DNA of 64,000 nt from DATKRB01 sp963794215 (GTDB taxonomy: Bacteria > Actinomycetota > Acidimicrobiia > Acidimicrobiales > RAAP-2): NCBI GenBank assembly GCA_963794215.1, contig CAWCCQ010000007.1:310001-374000 (forward strand), written 5' to 3'. Below are positions 43,562 through 52,513 of the stretch, piece after piece (position 1 is the stretch's first letter; the number at the start of each line of letters is the position of its first letter). A program made the position numbers and the translations under genes. The notes beneath the pieces are model-generated. The model was not told the origin of the DNA, searched no databases, and worked only from the letters and a program-made list of their open reading frames with translations.

Positions 43562-45010
43562 GTGCGAGCCCTGAGCGGCCTCGACGCCGCCTTCTTGTCG
43601 CTCGAAACCGACACCGCTCGGCTCTGTGTCGGGGCAGTGGTCGTGCTCGATCCCCCCGAAGGTCGGCGATCGCTGTTCTCGCCTTCCACCCGTTTCGCAC
43701 AAATCCGCCACATGATTGAACAGCGGGTCCACCTGGTCGGGCCATTTCGCCAACGGGTCGTTCGGATGCCGTTCGATCTCCATCATCCGGTGTGGGTGGA
43801 CGACGGCGAATTCAATCTTGACGACCATGTCCGTCGGGCCAGCCTCCCCGCGCCCGGAGGGGCGCGCGAGTTGGACGATTTCGTCGCCGAGCTCATGAGC
43901 CGGCCACTCGACCCCGGGCGCCCCCTGTGGGAGATGGTCGTGGTCGAGGGGCTCGAATCGGGGCGAACTGCGCTCGTCGCCAAGCTGCATCACGCGATTC
44001 TCGACGGAGTCTCCGGCGCGTCGATGTTGGCGTCGTTCCTCGATCTGAGCGCTCGGGACCGCCGCGTCGTTCCTCCCGATCCCTGGGATCCAGAACCGCC
44101 GCCCCGAGCGGGGGACGTGCTGCGACACGTGGCCACGGGCGTCGTGCAACGGTCGACGGCCGCCCTCGACGCGCTCGGTGCGGGCGCGGCAGCACTGGGA
44201 AACGCCCAGCGGGCGAGCCGGGCTTCAGGGGAGACGACGCCTGGTGCACCGAGGCCACCTCGGCTCTTCAGTGCTCCGAGGTCCTCGATCAACGGCACGA
44301 TCTCGTCACGACGGCGCTACGCGAGCACTTCGCTGGCCCTCGACGACGTGGAGGTGGTTCGTCGCGCCCTCCGGGCCACGTCCAACGACGTTGTGCTCGG
44401 AGTAGTGGCGGGGGCGATTCGACGATTGCTCGAGGGTCGTTCGGATCTCCCCGATCGTTCGTTGATCGCGCTGGTGCCGGTGTCCACGCGCCGGCGGGGT
44501 GACGCAGCCACCCTTGGCAACCGGGTCTCTGGGATGCTCGTCCCACTGCGGACCGAGGTGAGCGACCCTCGCGCCCGGTTGACGGCCATCGCCGAGTACA
44601 CGCGCGCTGCCAAGGCACGACACCTGGCCACCCGGAGGATGCTCTACGACGTTGCCCAACTCAGCCCCTCCTTCGCCGTCTCGCGTGCCGTGCGCTGGGC
44701 CGGCGGGCTCCGGCTCTTCGATCGGGTGCCGCCGCCGTTCAACGTGGTGGTCTCGTTCGTGCCCTGCCCGGCGACGCCGCTGTGGTGTGCGGGCAGCCGG
44801 GTGATCGCCCTGTACCCAGTGGGTCCAGTTGCCGAAGGGATTGGGTTAAACGTCACCGCCTTCAGCTATATGGGGCGGCTGTCCTTTGGGCTTCTCGGCT
44901 GCCGGCGGCTGGTTCCCGAGGTCCAAGATCTGGCCATCATGGTTGATGACGCCCTAAACGAGCTAGTCGCGAGCGTCGGAGCTGCTCACCCGTTGCCCGC
45001 CGCCGGCTAG
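43562..45010 (+). CDS. WS/DGAT family acyltransferase
   Basis: 482 residues from GTG 43562. The catalytic motif HHAILDGVSG (143-149 for HHxxxDG) is intact, the N-terminus LSGLDAAFLSLET is typical, and the family's C-terminal blocks are visible (TSNDVVLGVVAGAIRRLL, TLGNRVSGMLVPLRTEVSDP, FNVVVSFVPCP, GLNVTAFSYMGRLSFGLLGCRRL). These enzymes esterify fatty alcohols or diacylglycerol with acyl-CoA to make wax esters or triacylglycerol storage lipid. The nearby acyl-CoA ligase could provide substrate. Confidence 0.92.
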   Translation: MRALSGLDAAFLSLETDTARLCVGAVVVLDPPEGRRSLFSPSTRFAQIRHMIEQRVHLVGPFRQRVVRMPFDLHHPVWVDDGEFNLDDHVRRASLPAPGGARELDDFVAELMSRPLDPGRPLWEMVVVEGLESGRTALVAKLHHAILDGVSGASMLASFLDLSARDRRVVPPDPWDPEPPPRAGDVLRHVATGVVQRSTAALDALGAGAAALGNAQRASRASGETTPGAPRPPRLFSAPRSSINGTISSRRRYASTSLALDDVEVVRRALRATSNDVVLGVVAGAIRRLLEGRSDLPDRSLIALVPVSTRRRGDAATLGNRVSGMLVPLRTEVSDPRARLTAIAEYTRAAKARHLATRRMLYDVAQLSPSFAVSRAVRWAGGLRLFDRVPPPFNVVVSFVPCPATPLWCAGSRVIALYPVGPVAEGIGLNVTAFSYMGRLSFGLLGCRRLVPEVQDLAIMVDDALNELVASVGAAHPLPAAG

Positions 45011-45073
45011 GCCACCGGGGGTCACCCAATCCGCTCCCTGCCTGTCCCGCCGGCGGGGTATCCTGGCCCTAGC

Positions 45074-45148
45074 GTGGACGTGGCTCAGTGGTAGAGCATC
45101 ACCTTGCCAAGGTGAGGGTCGCGGGTTCGAATCCCGTCGTCCGCTCCA
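45074..45148 (+). tRNA. tRNA-Gly (anticodon GCC), insertion target of the island
   Basis: Acceptor GTGGACG (45074-45080) pairs with CGTCCGC, discriminator T, CCA encoded. Anticodon stem CACC/GGTG encloses TTGCCAA, giving GCC. T-arm GCGGGTTCGAATCCCGT. A TATCCT box at about 45059-45064 may be its -10. The 3' 43 nt are duplicated at 56534-56576; the copy there lacks CCA, so the present 3' end including CCA was most likely supplied by the integrated element. Confidence 0.94.
45104..45146 (+). repeat. attL: 43-bp direct repeat at the tRNA-Gly 3' end
   Basis: The stretch from TTGCCAAGGTGAGGGTCGCG to CCGTCGTCCGCTC is identical to 56534-56576. It covers the anticodon loop to the acceptor end of tRNA-Gly, the usual crossover site of tyrosine integrases. 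It marks the left end of an island of about 11.4 kb. Confidence 0.9.
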
Positions 45149-45192
45149 AAACCGCAGCTCAGAGGGTATGTCGCAAGAGACCTCCGATTGGT

Positions 45193-45229
45193 TGCCCATC
45201 ATCTGCCCATCACTTGCCCATCACTTGCC
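45193..45229 (+). repeat. Tandem 11-bp repeats beside attL
   Basis: Three head-to-tail copies of TGCCCATCACT (the first reads TGCCCATCATC), followed by a partial fourth. The position 50-80 bp inside the att core is where integrase arm-type binding sites lie in tRNA-targeting elements. Confidence 0.6.
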
Positions 45230-45266
45230 GGTGACCCTCACCTAGAGCGAGTGATGTTCTCGTGAA

Positions 45267-45289
45267 CCCTCACCCGCCAAAGGTGAGGG
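45267..45289 (-). terminator. Hairpin downstream of the integrase
   Basis: CCCTCACC pairs with GGTGAGGG across a 7-nt loop, 32 bp beyond the integrase stop at 45321 on the minus strand. The right arm with its flanks also resembles part of the att core (GGTGAGGGTCG), so a secondary integrase site is an alternative. Confidence 0.45.
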
Positions 45290-45320
45290 TCGAGGACACG
45301 CCTGATGAGCTCGGCATTCA

Positions 45321-46498
45321 CTATGAGGCAAGCTCTTCAGCTTCAAGCTCGGTAGCCCGACCGGCCTTGCGCAGGATGCTCCCAAGCACTTCAGCCGCAG
45401 GGCGTCGCCGCCAGGGACGGCGTGGGCGTAGACGTTCAACGTGGTTGACGTGCGGGCATGGCTGAGCCGAGCGGACACCGTCGTGATCGGTATGCCGGCG
45501 GTGAGCATGGTGGTCGCCATGAAATGGCGAAGGTCGTGAAGGCGACAGTTGACCTTCGCCGCTTTCGATACGCGATGAACTCCTTGGTGACCCAGTTCGG
45601 GGCCACGGCCGGGTCCCCGATGGATCGACCGAGAACACGAAGCTCGAACGGTCGATGGTGACCCCGTGAGCGTCGGGCCCGATCTCTCATCCGGTCGTAA
45701 TGACGGGCGAGCACTCGAGACTGTCAGCGTCGAGGTTGACTCGATAGGTCCGGCCGGTCTTCGTCGGCCGCAGTACCGGGCCGCCTTTGGCATCGAGCAG
45801 CGCCCGAAGGAAGCCGACCTGGCCGCGACTCGAGGTCGACGTCGCCCCAACGCAGGGCGGCGAGCTGGCTTCTCCGGGCTCCCGTACAGACGGCCAGCGT
45901 CAAGAAGGCGTGGAAGTCGGCATCGACGCCCGAGACATGGGTGAGTAGGCGGACGACCTCTTCGGGGCTCGGCGGATAGATCGGCGCCGGCTCGCACGAC
46001 GGCGGCGATGGCCGTGCTGGCCGGATTCATCCAGAGCCACTCCCAGCGGAGCGCCTGGGCGAGCGCCCGATGGAGGACCACATGGACACGGTGGACGGTG
46101 CCTGCCGTGAGCGGCGTGCCGTTGCGGCCGCCACACCGGCGCAGGCGGCCGTAGAAGGCGTCGATGTGCTCGGTGCGAGCGTCTGGAGTGGAGGTGCCCG
46201 AGGTGGGGAGTCAGATGGCGATCGATAATGCTCCGCGTCTGCCCGTGCCGTCGTCGGCGACCAGTTGGGCGACAGCTGCGGCGTACCAGTCACCGAGCAA
46301 GCCCGCGACGGTCGCCGTCGACGTCATCTGTCGCGGGTAGTCGACCCGAGCGACCATTTCCGCTAGCTCCCGCTGGGCGGCTCGCCGAGTTCCCTTGGTC
46401 GTGGCGGTTACCCATCTGCGCTTACCGGTATCGGGATCGGTCCCGGCGTACACCCGCAGCTCCCAGCTGCTGCCTCGTCTGCGTATGGAACCTGGCAT
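45321..46498 (-). pseudogene. Tyrosine integrase of the island, multiple frameshifts
   Basis: The N-terminus is clear from ATG 46498: SIRRRGSSWELRVYAGTDPDTGKRRWVTATTKGTRRAAQRELAEMV, the three-stranded AP2-like arm-binding domain. The SAM-like core-binding region follows in other frames (STPDARTEHIDAFYGRL-like, then WLWMNPA). The catalytic part is visible as CRLHDLRHFMATTMLTAGIPITTVSARLSHARTSTTLNVYAHAVPG, with HxLR, the second histidine region and the nucleophile Tyr in the context NVYAHA. The last residues (AAEVLGSILRKAGRATELEAEELAS) end at 45321. At least three frame changes are needed for a protein of about 390 residues. It is either decayed, which would fix the island in place, or corrupted by sequencing errors. 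Confidence 0.75.
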
Positions 46499-46837
46499 TG
46501 TCCCTCCCGGGCCGTTGGACAGTGGACTCCAGGCGACTGTAAAGCGGCAATGACCCTGTCGAGTTCGTGCTTCGCGTTCGGCACGTCGGCCACCGACGAG
46601 GCGGCATGATTAGTCAGAACCGGAGTCAAATGAACTCTGGGCAGACCCGTCGGTCAAGTTCAGGTGGCGGGCCGCTTCGGTCAGGATTAGGGGCCGTCCC
46701 GGCTGGTTCCGGTCGGGGAAGGCGGCGCCGGTGTGGGCATCTTGTCGCCTCCGGGGCTCTGGGGTCCTCACTGGAGACGCACACCTCACCTCCACGTCGG
46801 TCCCCGATCTATGGCCCCCTTTGTCACAGCCAGCCCG

Positions 46838-46892
46838 TACGATTCTCTCCATGTCCGTGGCCGTCCGACCTGACTCGCCGGGGACGTCATGA
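46838..46892 (+). promoter_or_regulatory. Leaderless-type promoter and 13-codon leader ORF before jetA
   Basis: TACGAT at 46838-46843 is followed after 7 nt by ATG 46851, which opens MSVAVRPDSPGTS and stops at TGA 46890-46892, overlapping the jetA ATG at 46889 (ATGA). This arrangement suggests a leaderless transcript that starts on the small leader ORF and feeds ribosomes into jetA by reinitiation. jetA itself lacks a clear Shine-Dalgarno sequence. Confidence 0.45.
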
Positions 46893-48343
46893 CGCTCCCG
46901 TACGACGAGCTAGCCGACCTGCGGAGTCGGCATCCGGCGTGGATCCTGCTCAAGGCTGACAACGCTCCACTGATCCTCAACTTCCTGGGCCGAGTATTCG
47001 TCGACCGCAACGCGGGGCAGCTTCCGGCTTCCGATCTGTCCCGTGAGCTCGACGAGGAGCTCTACGCACTCAACCAGCGCCTGGGCGAAGGCACCTACCC
47101 GAAGCCGGCCGCCGCCTACCTCGACGATTGGGCCGCCCCCGAACGGGGCTGGCTGCGAAAGTTCTATCCCCAGGGAACTTCCGACGAGCCCCATTACGAC
47201 CTGTCCCCGGCGGTTGAAAAAGCCCTCCTGTGGGTCGGAGACCTGCGCACCCGGGAGTTCGTGGGCACCGAGTCCCGGCTCAACACGATCTTCGAGCTGC
47301 TGCGCCAGATGGTCTTCGGGGCCGACGAGGATCCGGAGCGTCGGCTGGTGGATCTCCGCCGCCGCCGGGCCGAGCTCGACGACGAGATCGCCAGGACGGA
47401 GCGGGGCGAGTTCACCACCCTGGACTCCGTCGGACAACGGGACCGATACCAGCAGTTCGTCAGGACGGCCCGCGAGTTACTGGCCGACTTCCGCGAGGTC
47501 GAGGACAACTTCCGTCGTCTGGACCGGGACCTTCGCGAACAGATCGCCGCCTGGTCGGGCTCCAAGGGTGCCCTGCTCGACGAAGTGATCGGCCAGCGTT
47601 CGAGTATCGCCGACTCCGATCAGGGCCGGAGCTTCCAAGGCTTCCACGACTTCCTTCTCTCTCATCGGCGTCAGCAGGAGCTGAGCGACCTCCTCTCCCG
47701 TCTCCGTGAGATCGTCGAGGTGGGGGAGGCTGACGAGCGGCTCATGCGGGTGCACTTCGACTGGCTGGATGCCGCCGAGCGGACCCAGGCGACCGTGCGC
47801 CTCCTCTCTGATCAGTTGCGGCGTTTCCTCGACGACAAGGTGTGGCTCGAGAACAAGCGGATCGTGGAGCTGCTCCGCGGCATCGAGTCCAAGGCTCTGC
47901 GCATCCGGGATATTGCCGCCCCACCCATCACCACCGAAATGGCGGCCGGGGCCGTCACCGTGGTACTCCCCATGGAGCGTCCGCTGTTCCGGCCCGTCCG
48001 CCCCACCGTCCTGGAGTCGGCATCGATGGAGCGAGGGGAGGACGGCCTCGACACCTCCTCCCTCCTCGATCAGCGCTCGGTGGACCGGGACGAGCTGGCC
48101 CGCCGCGTGCGGTCCTCGCTCGGAGGAAGGGACCAGGTCGGGCTAGGAGAGGTGGTGGCCGGCGAGCCGTTGGAACAGGGACTTGCCGAGTTGATCGGTT
48201 ACCTGTCGCTCACCGAGCCCGGGCTCGCCGTGCTCTTCGACGAGGAGCGCACCGAGGAGATCGGGTGGTCGTCCGATGACGTGGATCGAGTGGCCGAGCT
48301 GCCTCGGGTCGCCTTCGGCCGTGATCGGCGGGCGCCATCGTGA
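46889..48343 (+). CDS. jetA: JetA, kleisin-like subunit of the Wadjet defence system (DUF3375)
   Basis: 484 residues from ATG 46889. The opening LADLRSRHPAWILLKADNAPLILNFLGRVFVDRN is the DUF3375 signature. Long coiled-coil-rich helices follow (RRRRAELDDEIARTERGEF, FREVEDNFRRLDRDLREQIAAW) and the C-terminal winged-helix part includes ELIGYLSLTEPGLAVLF. JetA is the MukF-like kleisin that bridges the two JetC heads. Gene order A-B-C-D with 4-nt overlaps is typical of a type I Wadjet operon. Wadjet complexes restrict plasmid transformation by extruding and cleaving small circular DNA; the role here is inferred from family and order. Confidence 0.92.
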   Translation: MTLPYDELADLRSRHPAWILLKADNAPLILNFLGRVFVDRNAGQLPASDLSRELDEELYALNQRLGEGTYPKPAAAYLDDWAAPERGWLRKFYPQGTSDEPHYDLSPAVEKALLWVGDLRTREFVGTESRLNTIFELLRQMVFGADEDPERRLVDLRRRRAELDDEIARTERGEFTTLDSVGQRDRYQQFVRTARELLADFREVEDNFRRLDRDLREQIAAWSGSKGALLDEVIGQRSSIADSDQGRSFQGFHDFLLSHRRQQELSDLLSRLREIVEVGEADERLMRVHFDWLDAAERTQATVRLLSDQLRRFLDDKVWLENKRIVELLRGIESKALRIRDIAAPPITTEMAAGAVTVVLPMERPLFRPVRPTVLESASMERGEDGLDTSSLLDQRSVDRDELARRVRSSLGGRDQVGLGEVVAGEPLEQGLAELIGYLSLTEPGLAVLFDEERTEEIGWSSDDVDRVAELPRVAFGRDRRAPS

Positions 48344-49017
48344 GCCAGATCCCATTGACACCGTCGGCCACTGCTCCGGCGGTCGCTGTCGGAGCACGGG
48401 GCCGAGACCAAGCGTTCTCGATCGTACTAATCACCCTATTTCGCGGCCCCCTCTACCGCGACGTCGACGAGAAACTCTGGCAGCAGCTCCTCAAGAACCA
48501 GGCCGCCGTGGCCGACCATGTGGACGCCCTCGGCCTTCACGTCGTGGTGGACGAGGCCGAAGGTTACGCCTTCCTCCGAAGCCAACCGGACGATGAGGAT
48601 CGACCCGATGTGCCGCGCCTCATGGCACGTCATGCGCTGGGTTACCAGGTGAGTCTTCTGCTGGCCCTCCTTCGCAAGCGCTTGGCGGAGTTCGACGCGG
48701 CCAGTGCCGATCCTCGCTTGGTGCTGACCCGCGACGAGATCGTGGAGATGTTGCGGCTCTTCCTCCGGGATTCGACCAACGAAGTCAAGCTTGAAAACTC
48801 CATCGACAGCTCACTGAAAAAGGTGGTGGACCTCGGCTTTCTTCGCAAGCTCCGGGGCGACGAGAACCGCTACGAGGTCCGCCGCATCGTCAAGGCCTAC
48901 GTCGACGGGCAGTGGCTGGCCGACCTCGACCGCCAGCTCGACGCCTACTTGGCCTCACTGGGCCCGAGCGACGCCGACGGCCACCTCACTGCTCGAAGGG
49001 ACGAGGAGCCGTTATGA
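48340..49017 (+). CDS. jetB: JetB, MukE-like subunit of the Wadjet system (DUF4194)
   Basis: 225 residues from GTG 48340, overlapping jetA by GTGA. DUF4194 features: LITLFRGPLYRDVDEKLWQQLLKNQAAVADHVDALGLHVVVDEAEGYAFLRS, then two winged-helix segments around YQVSLLLALLRKRLAEFD and NSIDSSLKKVVDLGFLRKL ending RYEVRRIVKAYVDGQWLADL. JetB binds the JetA kleisin and, by analogy with MukE, DNA near the JetC heads. The frame is intact. Confidence 0.9.
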   Translation: MSQIPLTPSATAPAVAVGARGRDQAFSIVLITLFRGPLYRDVDEKLWQQLLKNQAAVADHVDALGLHVVVDEAEGYAFLRSQPDDEDRPDVPRLMARHALGYQVSLLLALLRKRLAEFDAASADPRLVLTRDEIVEMLRLFLRDSTNEVKLENSIDSSLKKVVDLGFLRKLRGDENRYEVRRIVKAYVDGQWLADLDRQLDAYLASLGPSDADGHLTARRDEEPL

Positions 49018-52000
49018 GCGGAGATCAACCCACCCTGGTGGCATTGAACGGTGCCTCTGAGGGTCGGCTCCCCGGGTGCCGTATGCAGCGGTTAGAGGTC
49101 TTCAATTGGGGAACGTTCCATCACCGGGTGTGGACCTTCGAGGTCGGCGGACGCAACGCCCTCCTCACCGGGGACATCGGGTCGGGCAAGTCGACACTGG
49201 TGGACGCAGTGACGACCCTGCTCCTTCCGTCCAACAGGATCTCCTACAACAAGGCGGCCGGGGCCGACACCCGAGAGCGCGACCTCCGCTCCTATGTGGA
49301 GGGCCACTTCAAATCCGAGCGCAACGAGACCACCGGGGCCTCGCGGTCCGTCGGCCTGCGGGACAGCCGCCACTACTCGGTCATCCTCGGCGTCTTCGCC
49401 AACGCGGACTACGGAACCACCGTCACCCTGGCCCAAGTCTTCAGGGCCCGGGAACCGGGCCAGGGGCAGCCTGAGCGTTTCTTCGTGGTGGCCGATACCA
49501 CCCTGTCGATATCCGACCACTTCGCCGACGTCGGTCCCGACTTGGCTGCCCTGCGGCGCCGGCTCCGCGACCAAGGTGCGACGGTCAGCGACGGGTTCCC
49601 AGAGTACGGCAGAGAGTTCCGGCGACGCCTCGGGATCGAGTCCGAGCAGGCCATGGAGCTCTTCCACCAGACAGTCTCCATGAAGGCCGTGGATAATCTC
49701 AACGACTTCGTCCGCAGCCACATGCTGGAGCCATTCGACGCCCAGGGACAGATCGACAAGCTCATCGGGCACTTCGACGACTTGACCGGTGCCCACGAGG
49801 CCGTGCTCCGGGCTCGCGCCCAACTGGAGCTTCTGCGTCCCATGGTCTCAATGTTCGACGACCACGACGAGGTGCTCGGGGAACTGGCGACGATCGAGGA
49901 GCTCCTTCACGTTCTGCCTACCTATTTCGCCCACCGGACCCGTCAGCTCCTGCTCGCAGAAGGGCAGCGGCTGACCGAACGGCTCATGGCACTCGACGCG
50001 GAGACCGCTGCGGTTGATGTATCGCTGAGCACGTTGAGGGCGACCGAAGGGCAGTTAGGGCTGGAGATTGCCGGCGCCGGCGGTGATCGTCTGGTGGAGA
50101 TCGAGAGGCGGATCCGGGACTGTGAGGGAGAGCTGCCTGGCCGCCGGAGCCGATTCGATCGCTTCAACGAGATCCTGGGCGGCTCGGGGATGGGACAGGT
50201 CAGGTCGGCCGATCAGTTCGAGTCTGTTCTGGAGAAGGTGACTGTTCGCCGGGCGGAGCTTGACGTGGAACTGTCCGGTGCTCAGAACGAGCTGAGCGAG
50301 CGACACGTCGAGAAGAGCAGGCTGGACGAGGCGGCAGACAGTGTGAACAGGGAGCTCCGCAGCTTGGAGGCCCGACGGTCTAACCTGCCTGCCGCCACGC
50401 TCGCCCTCCGGGACCGGCTGTGCGCCGAGCTGTCCATCGCCGAAGACGACTTGCCTTTCGCCGGCGAGCTCATCCAGGTGCGATCGGACGCCCAGGACTG
50501 GGAGGGGGCGGCCGAGCGCGTCCTCCACAACTTCGCCCTGTCGCTGCTCGTTCCCGACCGCCACTACGGCGAGGTCGCCGCATGGATCGACGGCCATCAC
50601 CTAGGCGCCCGGCTGGTCTACTTCCGGGTACCTGGGACGGTCGCGATGGCCGATCGGCCGGTGCGGTCGACGGCAAGCCCCTTCTTGGCCGACCTCCTCG
50701 AGATCAGGCCCGGCTCGTCCTTCGGGCCGTGGCTCGAGGCCGAGCTGGCCCGGCGAGCTGACCATGCCTGCGTTGAATCCATAAGTGAGCTCCGGCAAGT
50801 ACGCAAGGGGGTGACCCGGGCCGGCCAGGTCAAAGACCGCGACCGTCACGAGAAGGACGACCGCCGCCGGATCGACGACCGGCGTGAGTACGTACTCGGT
50901 TGGGACAACGCCGCCAAGGTCGACGCCCTGTTGGCTCATGCCACCGAGGTCCAACGGCGCATCGCCGCAGTGGTGGAGTCCATCGCGGCGGCGAAGCAAC
51001 ACGGTGACGCGGTGCAAGACAAGGTTGTGTCTCTTGCCCGGTTGGACGAGTACCCGAGCTGGCACGAGCTCGATTGGACGAGCCTTTCTCGTGAGGTGGA
51101 CGACCTCAAGGCCGAGCAGTACCGCATCACTTTGTCGTCCGACCGGCTCGGGGCCCTCCACGACGAACGTGAGGCCGTCCGTTCACGGATCGCCGACGAC
51201 GAGCAGAGGCGAAATGGCCTCTTCACTCATCGAGGAAGCTTGACGACCGACCAGCGGCGCTGCACCGACCGGTTGGCCGAGGTTGCAACTCTGTTGAGCG
51301 ACGAGGCCGAGGTGTCCAGGGCCGCAGCGCAGGACGAGGTCATCGGCAAGCTCGTGGGGCAAGAAGAGTGGGTGCTCATGGGGGAGTCCGGCAGCGTCCA
51401 TCGGGTCCAGGAGGCCGTTGGCGCCGAGTTGGGACGACAACGCCGCCGAGCCTCTGAACGGCGTGAGGCCTTGGGGATCAAAATCGTCACGGCGATGGGA
51501 GCGTTCCGTCAGACATTTCCCCAGGAGACAACCGAGTGGGACGACAGCCTGGCCTCGGCCGGCGAGTATCGCCAGCTCCACGACCGCGTGGCCAACGATG
51601 ACCTTCCTCGCTTCGAGCGAGAATTTCAAGCGACAGCTCAACGAGAACGCCATCCGGGAGATCGCCGGGTTCGCCGCACAGCTCAACAAGCAGGAGCAGC
51701 AGATCCGGGACCGTATCGAGACGATCAATCGGTCTCTGCGGGGCATCGATTACAACGAGGGTCGCTACATACGCCTTTTGCCCGACCGAACTCCGAACGT
51801 GGACATCCGGGAGTTCCGCAATGAACTGCGGCACTGTACTGACGACGTGGTAGGCGCCGGAGACACTGTCCAGTACTCCGAGGAGAAGTTCGTCCAAGTA
51901 AAGGTCATCATCGACCGGTTCAAAGGCCGGGAAGGCTCCTCCGATCTGGACCGGGTCTGGACCCGTCGGGTCACCGACGTCCGCCAGTGGTTCGTCTTCT

Positions 52001-52455
52001 CGGCATCGGAGCGGTGGCGTGAGAGCGACGAGGAGCACGAGCACTACGCCGACTCGGGTGGCAAGTCGGGCGGACAGAAAGAGAAGCTGGCGTACACGAT
52101 CCTCGCCGCCTCGCTGGCATATCAGTTCAAGCTGGACTGGGGCACGGCCAGGTCGAAGGCCTTCCGGTTCGTCGTCATCGACGAGGCCTTCGGACGGGGA
52201 TCGGAGGTCTCCACCCGCTACGCCTTGGAGCTGTTTACCCGGCTCGGGCTACAGCTATTGATCGTCACTCCACTTCAGAAGATCCACGTCATCGAACCGC
52301 ATGTCTCAGCTGTCGGGTTTGTGGACAATCTGGAGGGGGACTACTCCCGACTCCAGTGCCTGACCATCGCCGAGTACCGGCAGTTGAAGCGGGACCGCTC
52401 CGCTACGAACGCCGACGCGGTAGCCCGAGCGGCAAGCGGCGGGCCGGCAGCATAG
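49014..52455 (+). CDS. jetC: JetC, SMC/MukB-like ATPase of the Wadjet system, one-base frameshift
   Basis: Starts at ATG 49014 (ATGA overlap with jetB). Walker A GDIGSGKST is at residues 53-61, followed by HYSVILGVFANADYGTTVTLAQVF. Two long coiled-coil arms surround a hinge-like region around residues 500-600. Near 51624-51626 an extra T in TTT shifts the frame; the continuation reads FKRQLNENAIREIAGFAAQL, then signature GGKSGGQKEKLAYTILAASL and Walker B FRFVVIDEAFGRGSE, ending at 52455. Repaired length is about 1146 residues, normal for JetC. JetC dimers hydrolyse ATP to extrude DNA loops. All catalytic motifs remain, so the break is likely a sequencing error, but a dead gene cannot be excluded. 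Confidence 0.9.
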
Positions 52456-52513
52456 GAACGGGACAGGTCTGCGCCCTACCGTGGTGAAGCATCGTGAACC
52501 GCACCCTCACGGT

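Noticed and set aside
46610..46852. Possible excisionase fragment (ILTEAARHLNLT) on the minus strand
   Set aside because: Only about 12 residues look excisionase-like, with no start or supporting context.
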